A DNA stretch of 64,000 bases from Microbacterium sp. APC 3901. Its GTDB lineage: Bacteria; Actinomycetota; Actinomycetes; Actinomycetales; Microbacteriaceae. The notes below the pieces were generated by a model, which saw only the letters and a program-made list of their open reading frames with translations, searched no databases and was not told where the DNA came from. Positions 35,843-43,956 of the stretch are shown here, piece after piece. The DNA lies in assembly GCF_030407765.1 (NCBI RefSeq), contig NZ_JASDCU010000001.1, positions 62,001 to 126,000 of the forward strand, written 5' to 3'. Each line of letters begins with the position of its first letter. Within the stretch, counting starts at the first letter, position 1. Made by a program: the position numbers and the translations under genes.

Positions 35843-36853
35843 GTGCGTCTTGCGAATCCCGGTAGTCGAATCGATCCCCTCGTGGTGCTGACGGATCACC
35901 GCTCACCGCAAGCCAACGTCAGTTACATCGATCAGATCATCGGTGAAGGCGTCGACGGCATCAAGTTCTCCCATTTCGCGCGCGAGCTCAGAGACCTGGA
36001 CGTGGATGTCGTCCACGTCAACCAGGCGGTCCGGTTGCTCGGCGGAGCGGGCACGACGAACGACGAGCGTGCCGACATCGCTCAGGCGGTCGTCGCTGAG
36101 CTGCGACGACGCGAGCTTCCCCTCGTCCAGACGCTGTACGGTCCCCACCAGGGTGCGGGCGCCGAGTGGCGTCGCGCGTTCGACGATGCCACAGCGATGT
36201 TCATCGTCCTCGACGAGGCGACCTCGACCCCTGCCCCAGGGCGCACGACCGTCATCCCTCATGCGCACTATCGTGATCGTTTCGTCGGGTACCCGCGCAA
36301 GGAGCAGATCCCTGGTCGACTCCTCGCCATCTCACCGAATCGCCTCGTCAAGGTGGCGGCCGGCCCGCTGAAGATCTTTCCGCTCACCAATACTCCGGGC
36401 CTCTCCCTCCGCGTGATGGGGCAGCCCAATGCGGCCCTCGATGCGTTGCTCGAGAAGGTCCTGGGTCGTCACCCTGAGCGTGTATCGGCGGTGACCGGTC
36501 TCGTCTCCGACGCGATGATGGTGAACGAGATCAGCGCTTCCGAGCTGGTCATTCTTCCCGACAACGCAACTTTGGTGGACGAGAGCATGCTCATGCTCGC
36601 GCTGAGCCTCGACAGGCCCGTCCTCGTTCCCGAGTCGGCGGCCACCCGCCTGTTGGCGGAAGAAGTCGGGTCCGGCTGGGTGCATCACCATGAGGGGGCA
36701 GTGACCGCCGAGCGGCTGGACGAAGTCGTGGATGCGGTCCGTAACACGCCGCGCTCGGAACATCCCGATCTCAGCAGGCGCGACGCGGGCGCGACCGCCG
36801 CACGGTATGCCGAGGTGTTCCGGTCTGTGGCGACGAGCGACGTTCCCGCCTGA
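35843..36853 (+). CDS. GT-B-like protein 1 (putative glycosyltransferase)
   Basis: The 336-residue protein is clearly related to that at 41791-42864. Shared blocks are YIDQIIG, DVVHVNQ, an IPHAHYRDRFVGYPR segment, LALSLDRPVLVPES and AEEVGSGWV. The two-half layout with a mid-chain IPHxH and a C-terminal donor-like region suggests a GT-B glycosyltransferase, but no standard E-x7-E is obvious. GTG at 35843 is chosen by the TATAGT-N6 geometry and because upstream codons overlap the divergent gene. Confidence 0.75.
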   Translation: MRLANPGSRIDPLVVLTDHRSPQANVSYIDQIIGEGVDGIKFSHFARELRDLDVDVVHVNQAVRLLGGAGTTNDERADIAQAVVAELRRRELPLVQTLYGPHQGAGAEWRRAFDDATAMFIVLDEATSTPAPGRTTVIPHAHYRDRFVGYPRKEQIPGRLLAISPNRLVKVAAGPLKIFPLTNTPGLSLRVMGQPNAALDALLEKVLGRHPERVSAVTGLVSDAMMVNEISASELVILPDNATLVDESMLMLALSLDRPVLVPESAATRLLAEEVGSGWVHHHEGAVTAERLDEVVDAVRNTPRSEHPDLSRRDAGATAARYAEVFRSVATSDVPA

Positions 36854-36914
36854 CTCGCATCGCCGGCGACGGGAACGCCGTCCGCGCACCGCTTCCGCTC
36901 CTGAGCGACCCCTG

Positions 36915-39305
36915 TCAGCGGCTCAAGAGCGCATGCTTCACCCGCGCTGCCGTGGGACGCAACCACGGGGCCATGTCGAGCACCACATGGGCAGCCGGCG
37001 TCACGCGCGCGACGAGACGCCAGGTGCGCGAACGAGCAGGAGTCGCCCGGCGTCCCGCGGCCGGGCGGCCCCGCCTCGACGGCGCGGATCTTTTCGCCGC
37101 CGCGTTGCGGACCTTGGCGTTCTGCTCGGTGAACAGCACCACCAGGTCGACGAGCCGACGGATGTCGTCCGTGGTGGGGGAGGGTGAATGTGAGGCTGGG
37201 AGCTCACCATTCACCAGCTGCTCGTAGAGAGACGCGAAGTCGTACGTGAGCTCGCGGCGACCGGCCTCGATAGAGGCCCGTGAGAGACTGTCGTACATCG
37301 TGGGCGTCGCAGCGATCTCGGCGATCCTCATCGCCAGACCTGCGGCATCGCCCTGACCGGACGTGACGATACCGGCATTGTCCTCGGCGACGGCGAGCCA
37401 CGGCAACTCGTACATCGCGACGGGCAGGCCCCGTGACTGGGCTTCGGGAATCGTGAGCGGGTATCCCTCGATGACACTGGTGTTCACGAAGAGATCGCTG
37501 GAATCGATGGCAGCGATCAGTTCGTCGCCGTGGAGGGGGCCGACCGCGTGCACGCGGTCGGCGACACCGTGCTCGGACGCGAGGGCCATCAGCTTCTCAG
37601 CGCTCATTCCGCTCCAATCCGGGCCGACGATGCGCATCCGGAAGTCGACGCCGAGACGGTCGAGCTCTGCCGCGACCAGGACCAGTTCTGCCACACGCTT
37701 CGTGCGCTGCTCGAGTCTGCCCCACCAGATGAGCTCGATCGGACGCCGCTCCGGGGCATGCTTGGGCTCCGCGACCGCCGATGACTCGAGCAGCAGCGGG
37801 GAAGGCGGGTTCGGCAGGTAAGAGACTCTGGGCATGCCGCGCAGTTTCCAGAACGCGACATCGAGCGGAGACAGCACGATCAGGTGTGAGAGCGCAGACA
37901 CATGGCGAGCCTGGAAGTCCAGGCTGTTGAGACCGAGGAGAAGTGACCGGCCCGCGAAGTTGTGGGCCCAGCCGATGGTCGCCGCTCCCTCGGCACTCGC
38001 CGCGAGGGCGAACGCCGGCCACGTCCGCGTGTAGAGCCAATGGTGTTCGATCACGACATCGACCTCGCGGGTGCGGCACAGCTCCGCCCACTGATCGAGC
38101 TTCGAAGCGAGATCAGGGCCGTCGATCTCGACGAATTCGACTCCGGGCGGAACCATCGCTGCATCGCTCCCGGGCTCTCGCGCCGCGATGGTCACCGAAT
38201 AGCCCGCCTGGACGAGGAACCTCGCCTGCGAGAGCAGAACCCCCGACACGCCGCCGGTTCGCACGATGTTGGTGGTGAGCAGCACGTTGCGGACAGCTCG
38301 TTCGCCCAGGTGCCTGACACCGAGGTGACGGGCCGCCGTGTCGAGGGCTGCTGGCCAGAACCGCGCGGTTCCCTTGACGATATCGCGCGCGGGCGCACGG
38401 GTCAGAAGATGCTGGAACGTGGCATCGAGCAGATGCTCGGCCGTGTGCTCGGCGAGGTAGTAGGTCGTGTAGCCGATGATCGATGACCGAGCGGCCTGGT
38501 AGGTGTCGACGATGAAATCGGATTCGTCGCTCCGCGCGGAGATCCGATCGACGGCGGGCGCGATGGTGTTGATCGCGTCGATCGCTCCTGCATAGAACTT
38601 CGCCCAGCCGAGGTCCGCCACCTTCTGCCCGCTGCCCCCTCGGCCGAAATGATAGCGATACAGGCGGTCCGGCATCGAAGCGTACTTCGTGGCCAGCGCC
38701 GCGGCGAGGAAGGTGATGGGCAGGTCGTTCACACGCGGGATCACGAGGTCGTCCGGCATCAGCGCGTACGCGTCGGCGAGGACCTGTGTCCGGAAGAGGA
38801 AGCGCCAGAGCTGTCCCTGAGCGGGTTGGTCGACCGGGAAGAGGCCCCGAAGAACGTCCGTCCCGGTGAGTCCGTCCTGCGTGGGCTGCAGGCGTGCTTC
38901 AAAGCCGCCGCCGGTCGCGCCGTCGTTCCTCACGACGTCGATGCCGAACTGCACGAGGTCAGCACCGGTCGCGACGGCCCTCGCCAGGGACCGCTCCGCA
39001 GCGACCTCGGCCAACTCGTCGTCTCCGTCGAGGAAGAGCAGATGCGCGGCCCGTGCCTCGAGGATGCCGATTCTCCGCGCCTGGTACGCAGACAGGTTCT
39101 GCCCCTGCCGGATGACCCGGACGCGCGCGTCTCGCATCGCGTACTGCTCGACGATCTCAGCGGTCCCATCGCTGGATCCGTCGTCGACGACGATGACCTC
39201 GACCGCCTGCAGAGTCTGACGAAGACAGCTCTCGACAGCTCCGGCGATCACCTCGGCGTCGTTGTAGACGGGAATGACGATCGATACGAGTGGCGTGGAT
39301 TCCAT
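36915..39305 (-). CDS. GT2-GT4 fusion glycosyltransferase B
   Basis: The 796 residues from ATG 39305 have an intact GT2 half (SIVIPVYND, VVDDGSSDG, FLDGDDEL), the linker QLWRFLFRTQVLADAY and LYRYHFGRGGSGQK, and a GT4 half with TGGVSGVLLSQA, WWGRLEQRTKRV and NTSVIEGYPLTIPEAQSRG. The basic tail ends WLRPTAARVKHALLSR. The longer frame to 39428 is rejected because it would overlap fusion C and adds no domain. It lies 32 bases downstream of fusion C and was probably made from the same transcript. Confidence 0.88.
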   Translation of the reverse strand: MESTPLVSIVIPVYNDAEVIAGAVESCLRQTLQAVEVIVVDDGSSDGTAEIVEQYAMRDARVRVIRQGQNLSAYQARRIGILEARAAHLLFLDGDDELAEVAAERSLARAVATGADLVQFGIDVVRNDGATGGGFEARLQPTQDGLTGTDVLRGLFPVDQPAQGQLWRFLFRTQVLADAYALMPDDLVIPRVNDLPITFLAAALATKYASMPDRLYRYHFGRGGSGQKVADLGWAKFYAGAIDAINTIAPAVDRISARSDESDFIVDTYQAARSSIIGYTTYYLAEHTAEHLLDATFQHLLTRAPARDIVKGTARFWPAALDTAARHLGVRHLGERAVRNVLLTTNIVRTGGVSGVLLSQARFLVQAGYSVTIAAREPGSDAAMVPPGVEFVEIDGPDLASKLDQWAELCRTREVDVVIEHHWLYTRTWPAFALAASAEGAATIGWAHNFAGRSLLLGLNSLDFQARHVSALSHLIVLSPLDVAFWKLRGMPRVSYLPNPPSPLLLESSAVAEPKHAPERRPIELIWWGRLEQRTKRVAELVLVAAELDRLGVDFRMRIVGPDWSGMSAEKLMALASEHGVADRVHAVGPLHGDELIAAIDSSDLFVNTSVIEGYPLTIPEAQSRGLPVAMYELPWLAVAEDNAGIVTSGQGDAAGLAMRIAEIAATPTMYDSLSRASIEAGRRELTYDFASLYEQLVNGELPASHSPSPTTDDIRRLVDLVVLFTEQNAKVRNAAAKRSAPSRRGRPAAGRRATPARSRTWRLVARVTPAAHVVLDMAPWLRPTAARVKHALLSR

Positions 39306-39337
39306 TCTGCTTTCACCCTGTTGAGAAACTCGCATGG

Positions 39338-41761
39338 TCATGACTTCCGCCCTCGGCCCTGGGACGCCCGCCATGTGTCGATACGGAGGAGTGCGGATTT
39401 GACGCGTCGCGCAGCGGGTCGGATCCACGGAGCACGATCGATGGCACGCTGTCCTGGACCGGTGAGCCGCCGTTCGATCGTGGCGGCCAGGGTCTGCGGT
39501 CCCGCAGAGTGACGTCTGCCGGCGGTGCTCGCCGTGCGCCCTCGCCTCTTGCTCCCGGAACCTCCGGTCGGCGCGGGTGCGGGCCTGTTCTCGGCGAAGA
39601 AGATCAGCAGGTCGAGGATCTGCTGTCCTGACTCCATCGAAGGAGCGGGCGAGAACTCGTCGGGGAGGTCGCCGAGGACGAGCTTCTGGTAGAGATCGTC
39701 GAAGTCCACCGCTCCGATGCGCTCGGTTGCGTCGATGGACGCGCGAGACAGCTCTTCATAGCGATCCGGATCGTCGATCAACGCGAGTACGGCATTCGCG
39801 AGCGCCCGGGCATCCCCTTGCGCCACCGGGATGACGCCCGGATTCTCCTGGACTGGCAGGAGCCAGGGCAGCTCGTACATCACGACCGGGAGGCCGCGTG
39901 ACTGCGCCTCGGGGATCGTCAGCAGGTATCCCTCGATGATGCTGGTGTTGATGAAGACATCCGAGGAGTCGATGGTGTCGACGAGACTCTGTCCGTGCCG
40001 CGCCCCCGTCAACTCGACCACGCCCTCGACACCCCTCTTCCGGGCGAGGGCGGTCAGGCTGGCTGCAGTGGTGTCATTCCAATCCGGACCGACGATCCGC
40101 AATCGGAAGTCTGCACCTGCACGCTTGAGCGCGACAGCCATCTCGATGAGATGCGTGACCTTCTTGGTGGTCTCGTCCAGCCGTCCCCACCAGACGAGCT
40201 CGATCCGCCGTGAACGCGGCGCGGACCGAGGTGCGACAGCGCCCAGCGAGTCGACGATGAGCGACGAGGGCGGGTTCGGGAGATACGCCACGTGCTCGAC
40301 ACCGCGCAGCTTCCAGAAGGCGACATCGAGCGGCGAGAGCACGACCAGTTGAGCGAGCGCACCGAGGTTGTCCTGCAGCAGCGAGAGCAGATCTGTGCCG
40401 TTGTACGTCGGGCGTCCGGAGAACGCATGGATCCACCCGATGGTGGCTGCGTCCAGCGCGTTGGCGACGAGCGCGTACGCGGGCCAGTCCCGTGAGTACA
40501 TGATGCGGTGGTCGATGACGAGATCGATCTCGAACTCGCGGCAGTGCGCCGTCCACTGACGGAGACGCTCGCTTTTGCCGGAGCCGAGGAGCTCCACGAG
40601 CGTCGCGCCCTCGGGGACCAGTGACATGTCGCTCCCGCGACGGTGCGCGAGAATCGTGACGCGGTAGCCTGCGGCGAGCAGGACCTGTGCCTGCGAGATG
40701 AGAACGCTCGACACTCCGCCCATCGTCAGGACGTTCGTCGTCAGGAGCACGCTCCGCGCGTTCCGCCCGCGAAGAGGAGGGTGGTCAGCGAACTCGGTGA
40801 CGGAGGCGAGCGCGTCCGGGGCGAACGCGGCGGCCGCCGTGACCACGTCGGCGGAGCTGACGCTGCTGCGCAGGGCACCTCGGACCTCGTCGCGCATCTC
40901 CTGCGTCGAGCGCTCCGAAAGGGCCACCGCCTGGCCGATCGCAGCAAGTCGAGTCGACTCGTAGGCATCCACGAGCGGTTCGGGATTGAAGTGGTGGCGT
41001 GCCGCGCTCCGCACGAGGGGAGCGACCGCATCGAGGACCGCGATCGTCTCGACCGCCGCGCGCATCCGGTCGTCGGCGGCGACAGGGAGTCCGTCACTCC
41101 CGCGTGAGGGGAAATGCCGGTAGATCCGAGTGTCGAAGGAGACGTAGGTGTCTGCCTCGGCAGCTGTGAGGAGCACGACGAGCACATCGTCGGCCCACGA
41201 CTCCGAGAGTTCAGCGGGAGGCAACGCGGCGCACGCTGCTCGCAACCTCTCGGCGCGAAACGCGAGCCTCCACAGTCGGGTGTCGGTGGGGGAAGACGGG
41301 GGGAACAGCCGACGGAGGATCTCGACCCCGTTGAGGCGGGCATGCTCCGGGACCAGCGTTGCAGAGGACGGACCGCTACCGGCTGGCGACTCCGCGGTCT
41401 CGATGCCGAACTCCACGATATCCGCGTCGAAACGAGTGGCGTGTCCGTGGACCTTGCCGGCAGCGTCCGGGTGCAGCTCGTCGCCGAGTCGGAGGAGCAT
41501 CACATATGGCGCGCTCGCGGCGGCGACCCCTGCGCGCAGCGCCTCTCTCGTCGTCCCGTCGCCCTCATGCTCGATGACGCGGACACGGTCGTCTCGCGGG
41601 ATCAGGTCCCGTGTCGCCTGCGCAGACGCGCGGTCGACCACACAGAGGATCTCGAGGGGAGCAAGAGTCTGATCGCGGCATGACTGGAGCGTCTCTGAGG
41701 TCCATCGAGTGTCCGAGCGGATGAGGACGACGATGGTGACGAGTGGCGACGGCGATGACAT
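39338..41761 (-). CDS. GT2-GT4 fusion glycosyltransferase C with degenerate GT2 half
   Basis: The 807-residue paralogue of fusions A, B and D has an intact GT4 half (MGGVSSVLISQA, WWGRLDETTKKV, NTSIIEGYLLTIPEAQSRG). In the GT2 half the nucleotide-binding VDD is VVDR (41-44) and the metal-binding DGDD is replaced by RLGD (91-94). The linker LWRLAFRAERL is retained. The GT2 half is probably catalytically inactive and may be structural, while the GT4 half should work. It sits between fusion B and GT-B-like protein 2 on the same strand. Confidence 0.88.
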   Translation of the reverse strand: MSSPSPLVTIVVLIRSDTRWTSETLQSCRDQTLAPLEILCVVDRASAQATRDLIPRDDRVRVIEHEGDGTTREALRAGVAAASAPYVMLLRLGDELHPDAAGKVHGHATRFDADIVEFGIETAESPAGSGPSSATLVPEHARLNGVEILRRLFPPSSPTDTRLWRLAFRAERLRAACAALPPAELSESWADDVLVVLLTAAEADTYVSFDTRIYRHFPSRGSDGLPVAADDRMRAAVETIAVLDAVAPLVRSAARHHFNPEPLVDAYESTRLAAIGQAVALSERSTQEMRDEVRGALRSSVSSADVVTAAAAFAPDALASVTEFADHPPLRGRNARSVLLTTNVLTMGGVSSVLISQAQVLLAAGYRVTILAHRRGSDMSLVPEGATLVELLGSGKSERLRQWTAHCREFEIDLVIDHRIMYSRDWPAYALVANALDAATIGWIHAFSGRPTYNGTDLLSLLQDNLGALAQLVVLSPLDVAFWKLRGVEHVAYLPNPPSSLIVDSLGAVAPRSAPRSRRIELVWWGRLDETTKKVTHLIEMAVALKRAGADFRLRIVGPDWNDTTAASLTALARKRGVEGVVELTGARHGQSLVDTIDSSDVFINTSIIEGYLLTIPEAQSRGLPVVMYELPWLLPVQENPGVIPVAQGDARALANAVLALIDDPDRYEELSRASIDATERIGAVDFDDLYQKLVLGDLPDEFSPAPSMESGQQILDLLIFFAENRPAPAPTGGSGSKRRGRTASTAGRRHSAGPQTLAATIERRLTGPGQRAIDRAPWIRPAARRVKSALLRIDTWRASQGRGRKS

Positions 41762-41790
41762 GGCGATTCCGACTTCTCAAGAGGCGTCGA

Positions 41791-42864
41791 CTACCGCGAC
41801 GCGGCGGCAGACCGGTACACGGCGGTGAACTGCTGCGAGACGGTGTCAGGATCGCGCGCGTCCAGATCCGGTGTGCCGGTGGGGGGCGACTTCGTGAACG
41901 ATGCGAGGGCCTTCTCCAGCTCGACGGCTGTGAGGCGCCCTGGGTGCAGCCGTACCCACGAGTCTCCGACCTCTGCAGCGAGATCCCTCGTGAACGGTGT
42001 GTCCTCGACCAGCACAGGGCGGTCCAGAGACAGCGCCAGCAGCATCGTGCTCATCGATTCGTCCGTCTCCGGCGCCTCGACGATCACGAGCGCAGCTCTG
42101 CTGATCTCCTCGACCCGAGCGGCGTCTGAGACTGTGTCGTCCAGCAGCGTGATGGTCTTGCTGTTCACGCTGATCGTGCGTGCGAACGACGAGGCGAGCC
42201 GCGAGGGAATCTTGCCCACGATGCGCAGCGTGTGCGCAGGAAGATCTGCGTAAGCGAAGACCTTCATCGCCGCCTCGTAGGCGCTGTGGAAGCTGTCCGG
42301 AGTGACGAAGAGCAGACGGCCGGACTCAGCGACGCCGCGGGGGTAGCCCAGGAACCGGAAGCGCAGATGACCATGCGGGATGAGTGTCGCCTCGCGCCCC
42401 TGCGGGACCGTGCGATGCGCGCTGTGAGTGATGTAGGTCGACGTCGCTCTGTCGAGGATGGCTTCGGCTCGGGATCCTCGTGAATCTCGGTCGACGTCGG
42501 CGGTCACGGTTCGCACGAGTGAGACTCGCCGTCGCTTGAGAGCCCGTGTGAATGCGGTCGCTCGGGCGACCTTCTCGGATTCGGGCACGCGGCGGTTCCC
42601 CAAGACGGCGGCCGAGTCGGTGAGATGAACGACGTCCACTGAGTCGCGGCCACTCGGGGCGTCTCGGTACTCGAAATCGATCCCGAAGGGAGGGCTGGAA
42701 ACCGAGCTGTCTCCCAGAATCTGATCCACATAACGGAGACGATGCGAGGGAGGACGTCCGGATACGAGTACTTTGAGACTCACGTCTCGCTCGTCCCCGC
42801 TGGGACTCACACGGCCCAAACGGGTCCGCGTGCGGGCGACGAGAGACCTGAACGCGAACGACAC
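41791..42864 (-). CDS. GT-B-like protein 2 (putative glycosyltransferase)
   Basis: The 357-residue relative of the 35843-36853 protein shares YVDQILG, VDVVHLTD, LIPHGHLRFRFLGYPRG, LALSLDRPVLVEDT and LAAEVGDSWV. Compared with protein 1 it has an extra basic N-terminus of about 30 residues. GTG at 42864 is the first start. TATTGT lies seven bases upstream, and the pyruvyl transferase 2 gene is divergent. Confidence 0.75.
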   Translation of the reverse strand: MSFAFRSLVARTRTRLGRVSPSGDERDVSLKVLVSGRPPSHRLRYVDQILGDSSVSSPPFGIDFEYRDAPSGRDSVDVVHLTDSAAVLGNRRVPESEKVARATAFTRALKRRRVSLVRTVTADVDRDSRGSRAEAILDRATSTYITHSAHRTVPQGREATLIPHGHLRFRFLGYPRGVAESGRLLFVTPDSFHSAYEAAMKVFAYADLPAHTLRIVGKIPSRLASSFARTISVNSKTITLLDDTVSDAARVEEISRAALVIVEAPETDESMSTMLLALSLDRPVLVEDTPFTRDLAAEVGDSWVRLHPGRLTAVELEKALASFTKSPPTGTPDLDARDPDTVSQQFTAVYRSAAASR

Positions 42865-42867
42865 ACT

Positions 42868-42881
42868 CCTAACAATAGACT
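42868..42881. promoter_or_regulatory. shared promoter region of GT-B-like 2 and pyruvyl transferase 2
   Basis: The stretch contains TATTGT on the minus strand and TAGACT on the plus strand (42876-42881). Only 32 bases separate the two starts, the same arrangement as at 35818-35843 but inverted. Confidence 0.45.
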
Positions 42882-42896
42882 TTGACCTCGGTGAAC

Positions 42897-43940
42897 ATGG
42901 AAACTACTCAGAATGTCTTCGCGCAGTTGAGCGGCCAGGACGACAACCTCGGCGATTCCGAGCTTCGCGTTGCGTACCTCGATGCCCTTCGCGGTCACGG
43001 AAGGCATGTGCACGTCTTCCTCGCGACGCCCACGACCGACTACTCCGCGCGGTTCTCGACCACATCGGATGTCACCTTCTACGAGGACCGGGTGTCATGG
43101 GCTCGTGCGATGAACGCGACGACGCGCCCCGTCTACGCGTTCAACGCGGGCGAGATCAACCCGCGTCCAGGGGTCTTCCCTGGACCGCGCCTGGTCAAGG
43201 AAGCCACGCGCGCGGTGTCGAACGGCGGCATCGTGCTCGCCACGGGCATCGGCATCCGCAACGCTCAGGATGTGAGCTCCGTGAAGTTCGACCCGGCGTT
43301 CCGCGACGCCGCGGTCATGTCGTGGCGCGACCAGGGCTCACGGGATGCCGCAGGCTTCGGCGGTTTCGCACCGGACTGGGCGTACTCGCTCGGTCGGGCG
43401 ACCGCTGACTGGGCCAAGCCCGACGAGCGGCCGCTCCTCGCGGTCACGTTCCGGTTCGACCGGCCGTGGCCGGGCGATGAGTGGCTCTCGGCGGTGAGGG
43501 CGTTCGCTCTTGCGACGTCGACCCGCATCGTGACGGTGACGCAGGTGGCGCGCGATTCTCCCCGTGCGGTGCGTCTCGCTGAAGCGCTGGGAGGCGACTA
43601 TCTGGAGCCCCCGAGCATGCGCCACGACGCGCTCGACGAGTACGTGCGCGCGGTGTACAGGCAGTCGCTTGCTGTCATCAGCGATCGAGCGCACGGCCTC
43701 ATCATGGGCGCGAGCGAGGGTGCGTACCCGATCGGCTCGGGAAGCGACCCGCACAAGATCTCCCGCCTGCTGGCGGCGGTGGGTCTCGGCGACCTCGTCG
43801 GTCGGTACGACCAGTTCGGCGACTTCGCCCTTCGATTCGAGACCCACCTTCCGACGCTCGCACCGGCGGTGAACGTCGCCCGCGCCGAGATCGCAGACCT
43901 GACCGCGCGAATCCGTGCGGCGATGGACGCAGTGGCGTAA
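42897..43940 (+). CDS. polysaccharide pyruvyl transferase 2
   Basis: The 347-residue paralogue of the 34772-35818 protein has GQDDNLGDSELRVAYL near the N-terminus and S262-D-R-A-H for the conserved S-x-R-x-H. Much of the chain is identical, for example DERPLLAVT-RFDRPWPG and ASEGAYPIGSG. ATG at 42897 is chosen; GTG at 42891 is a possible leaderless start nine bases after TAGACT. It converges on fusion D with 16 bases between stops. Confidence 0.88.
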   Translation: METTQNVFAQLSGQDDNLGDSELRVAYLDALRGHGRHVHVFLATPTTDYSARFSTTSDVTFYEDRVSWARAMNATTRPVYAFNAGEINPRPGVFPGPRLVKEATRAVSNGGIVLATGIGIRNAQDVSSVKFDPAFRDAAVMSWRDQGSRDAAGFGGFAPDWAYSLGRATADWAKPDERPLLAVTFRFDRPWPGDEWLSAVRAFALATSTRIVTVTQVARDSPRAVRLAEALGGDYLEPPSMRHDALDEYVRAVYRQSLAVISDRAHGLIMGASEGAYPIGSGSDPHKISRLLAAVGLGDLVGRYDQFGDFALRFETHLPTLAPAVNVARAEIADLTARIRAAMDAVA

Positions 43941-43941
43941 C

Positions 43942-43955
43942 GCCCGCGGTCGGGC
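43942..43955. terminator. short hairpin between convergent stops
   Basis: GCCCG-CGGT-CGGGC fills the gap between pyruvyl transferase 2 and fusion D. It is small, so it is only a candidate bidirectional terminator. Confidence 0.4.
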
Positions 43956-43956
43956 C

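Noticed and set aside
39305..39428. Upstream extension of fusion B
   Set aside because: It would overlap the end of fusion C and adds no conserved residues; the GT2 domain begins right after the ATG at 39305.
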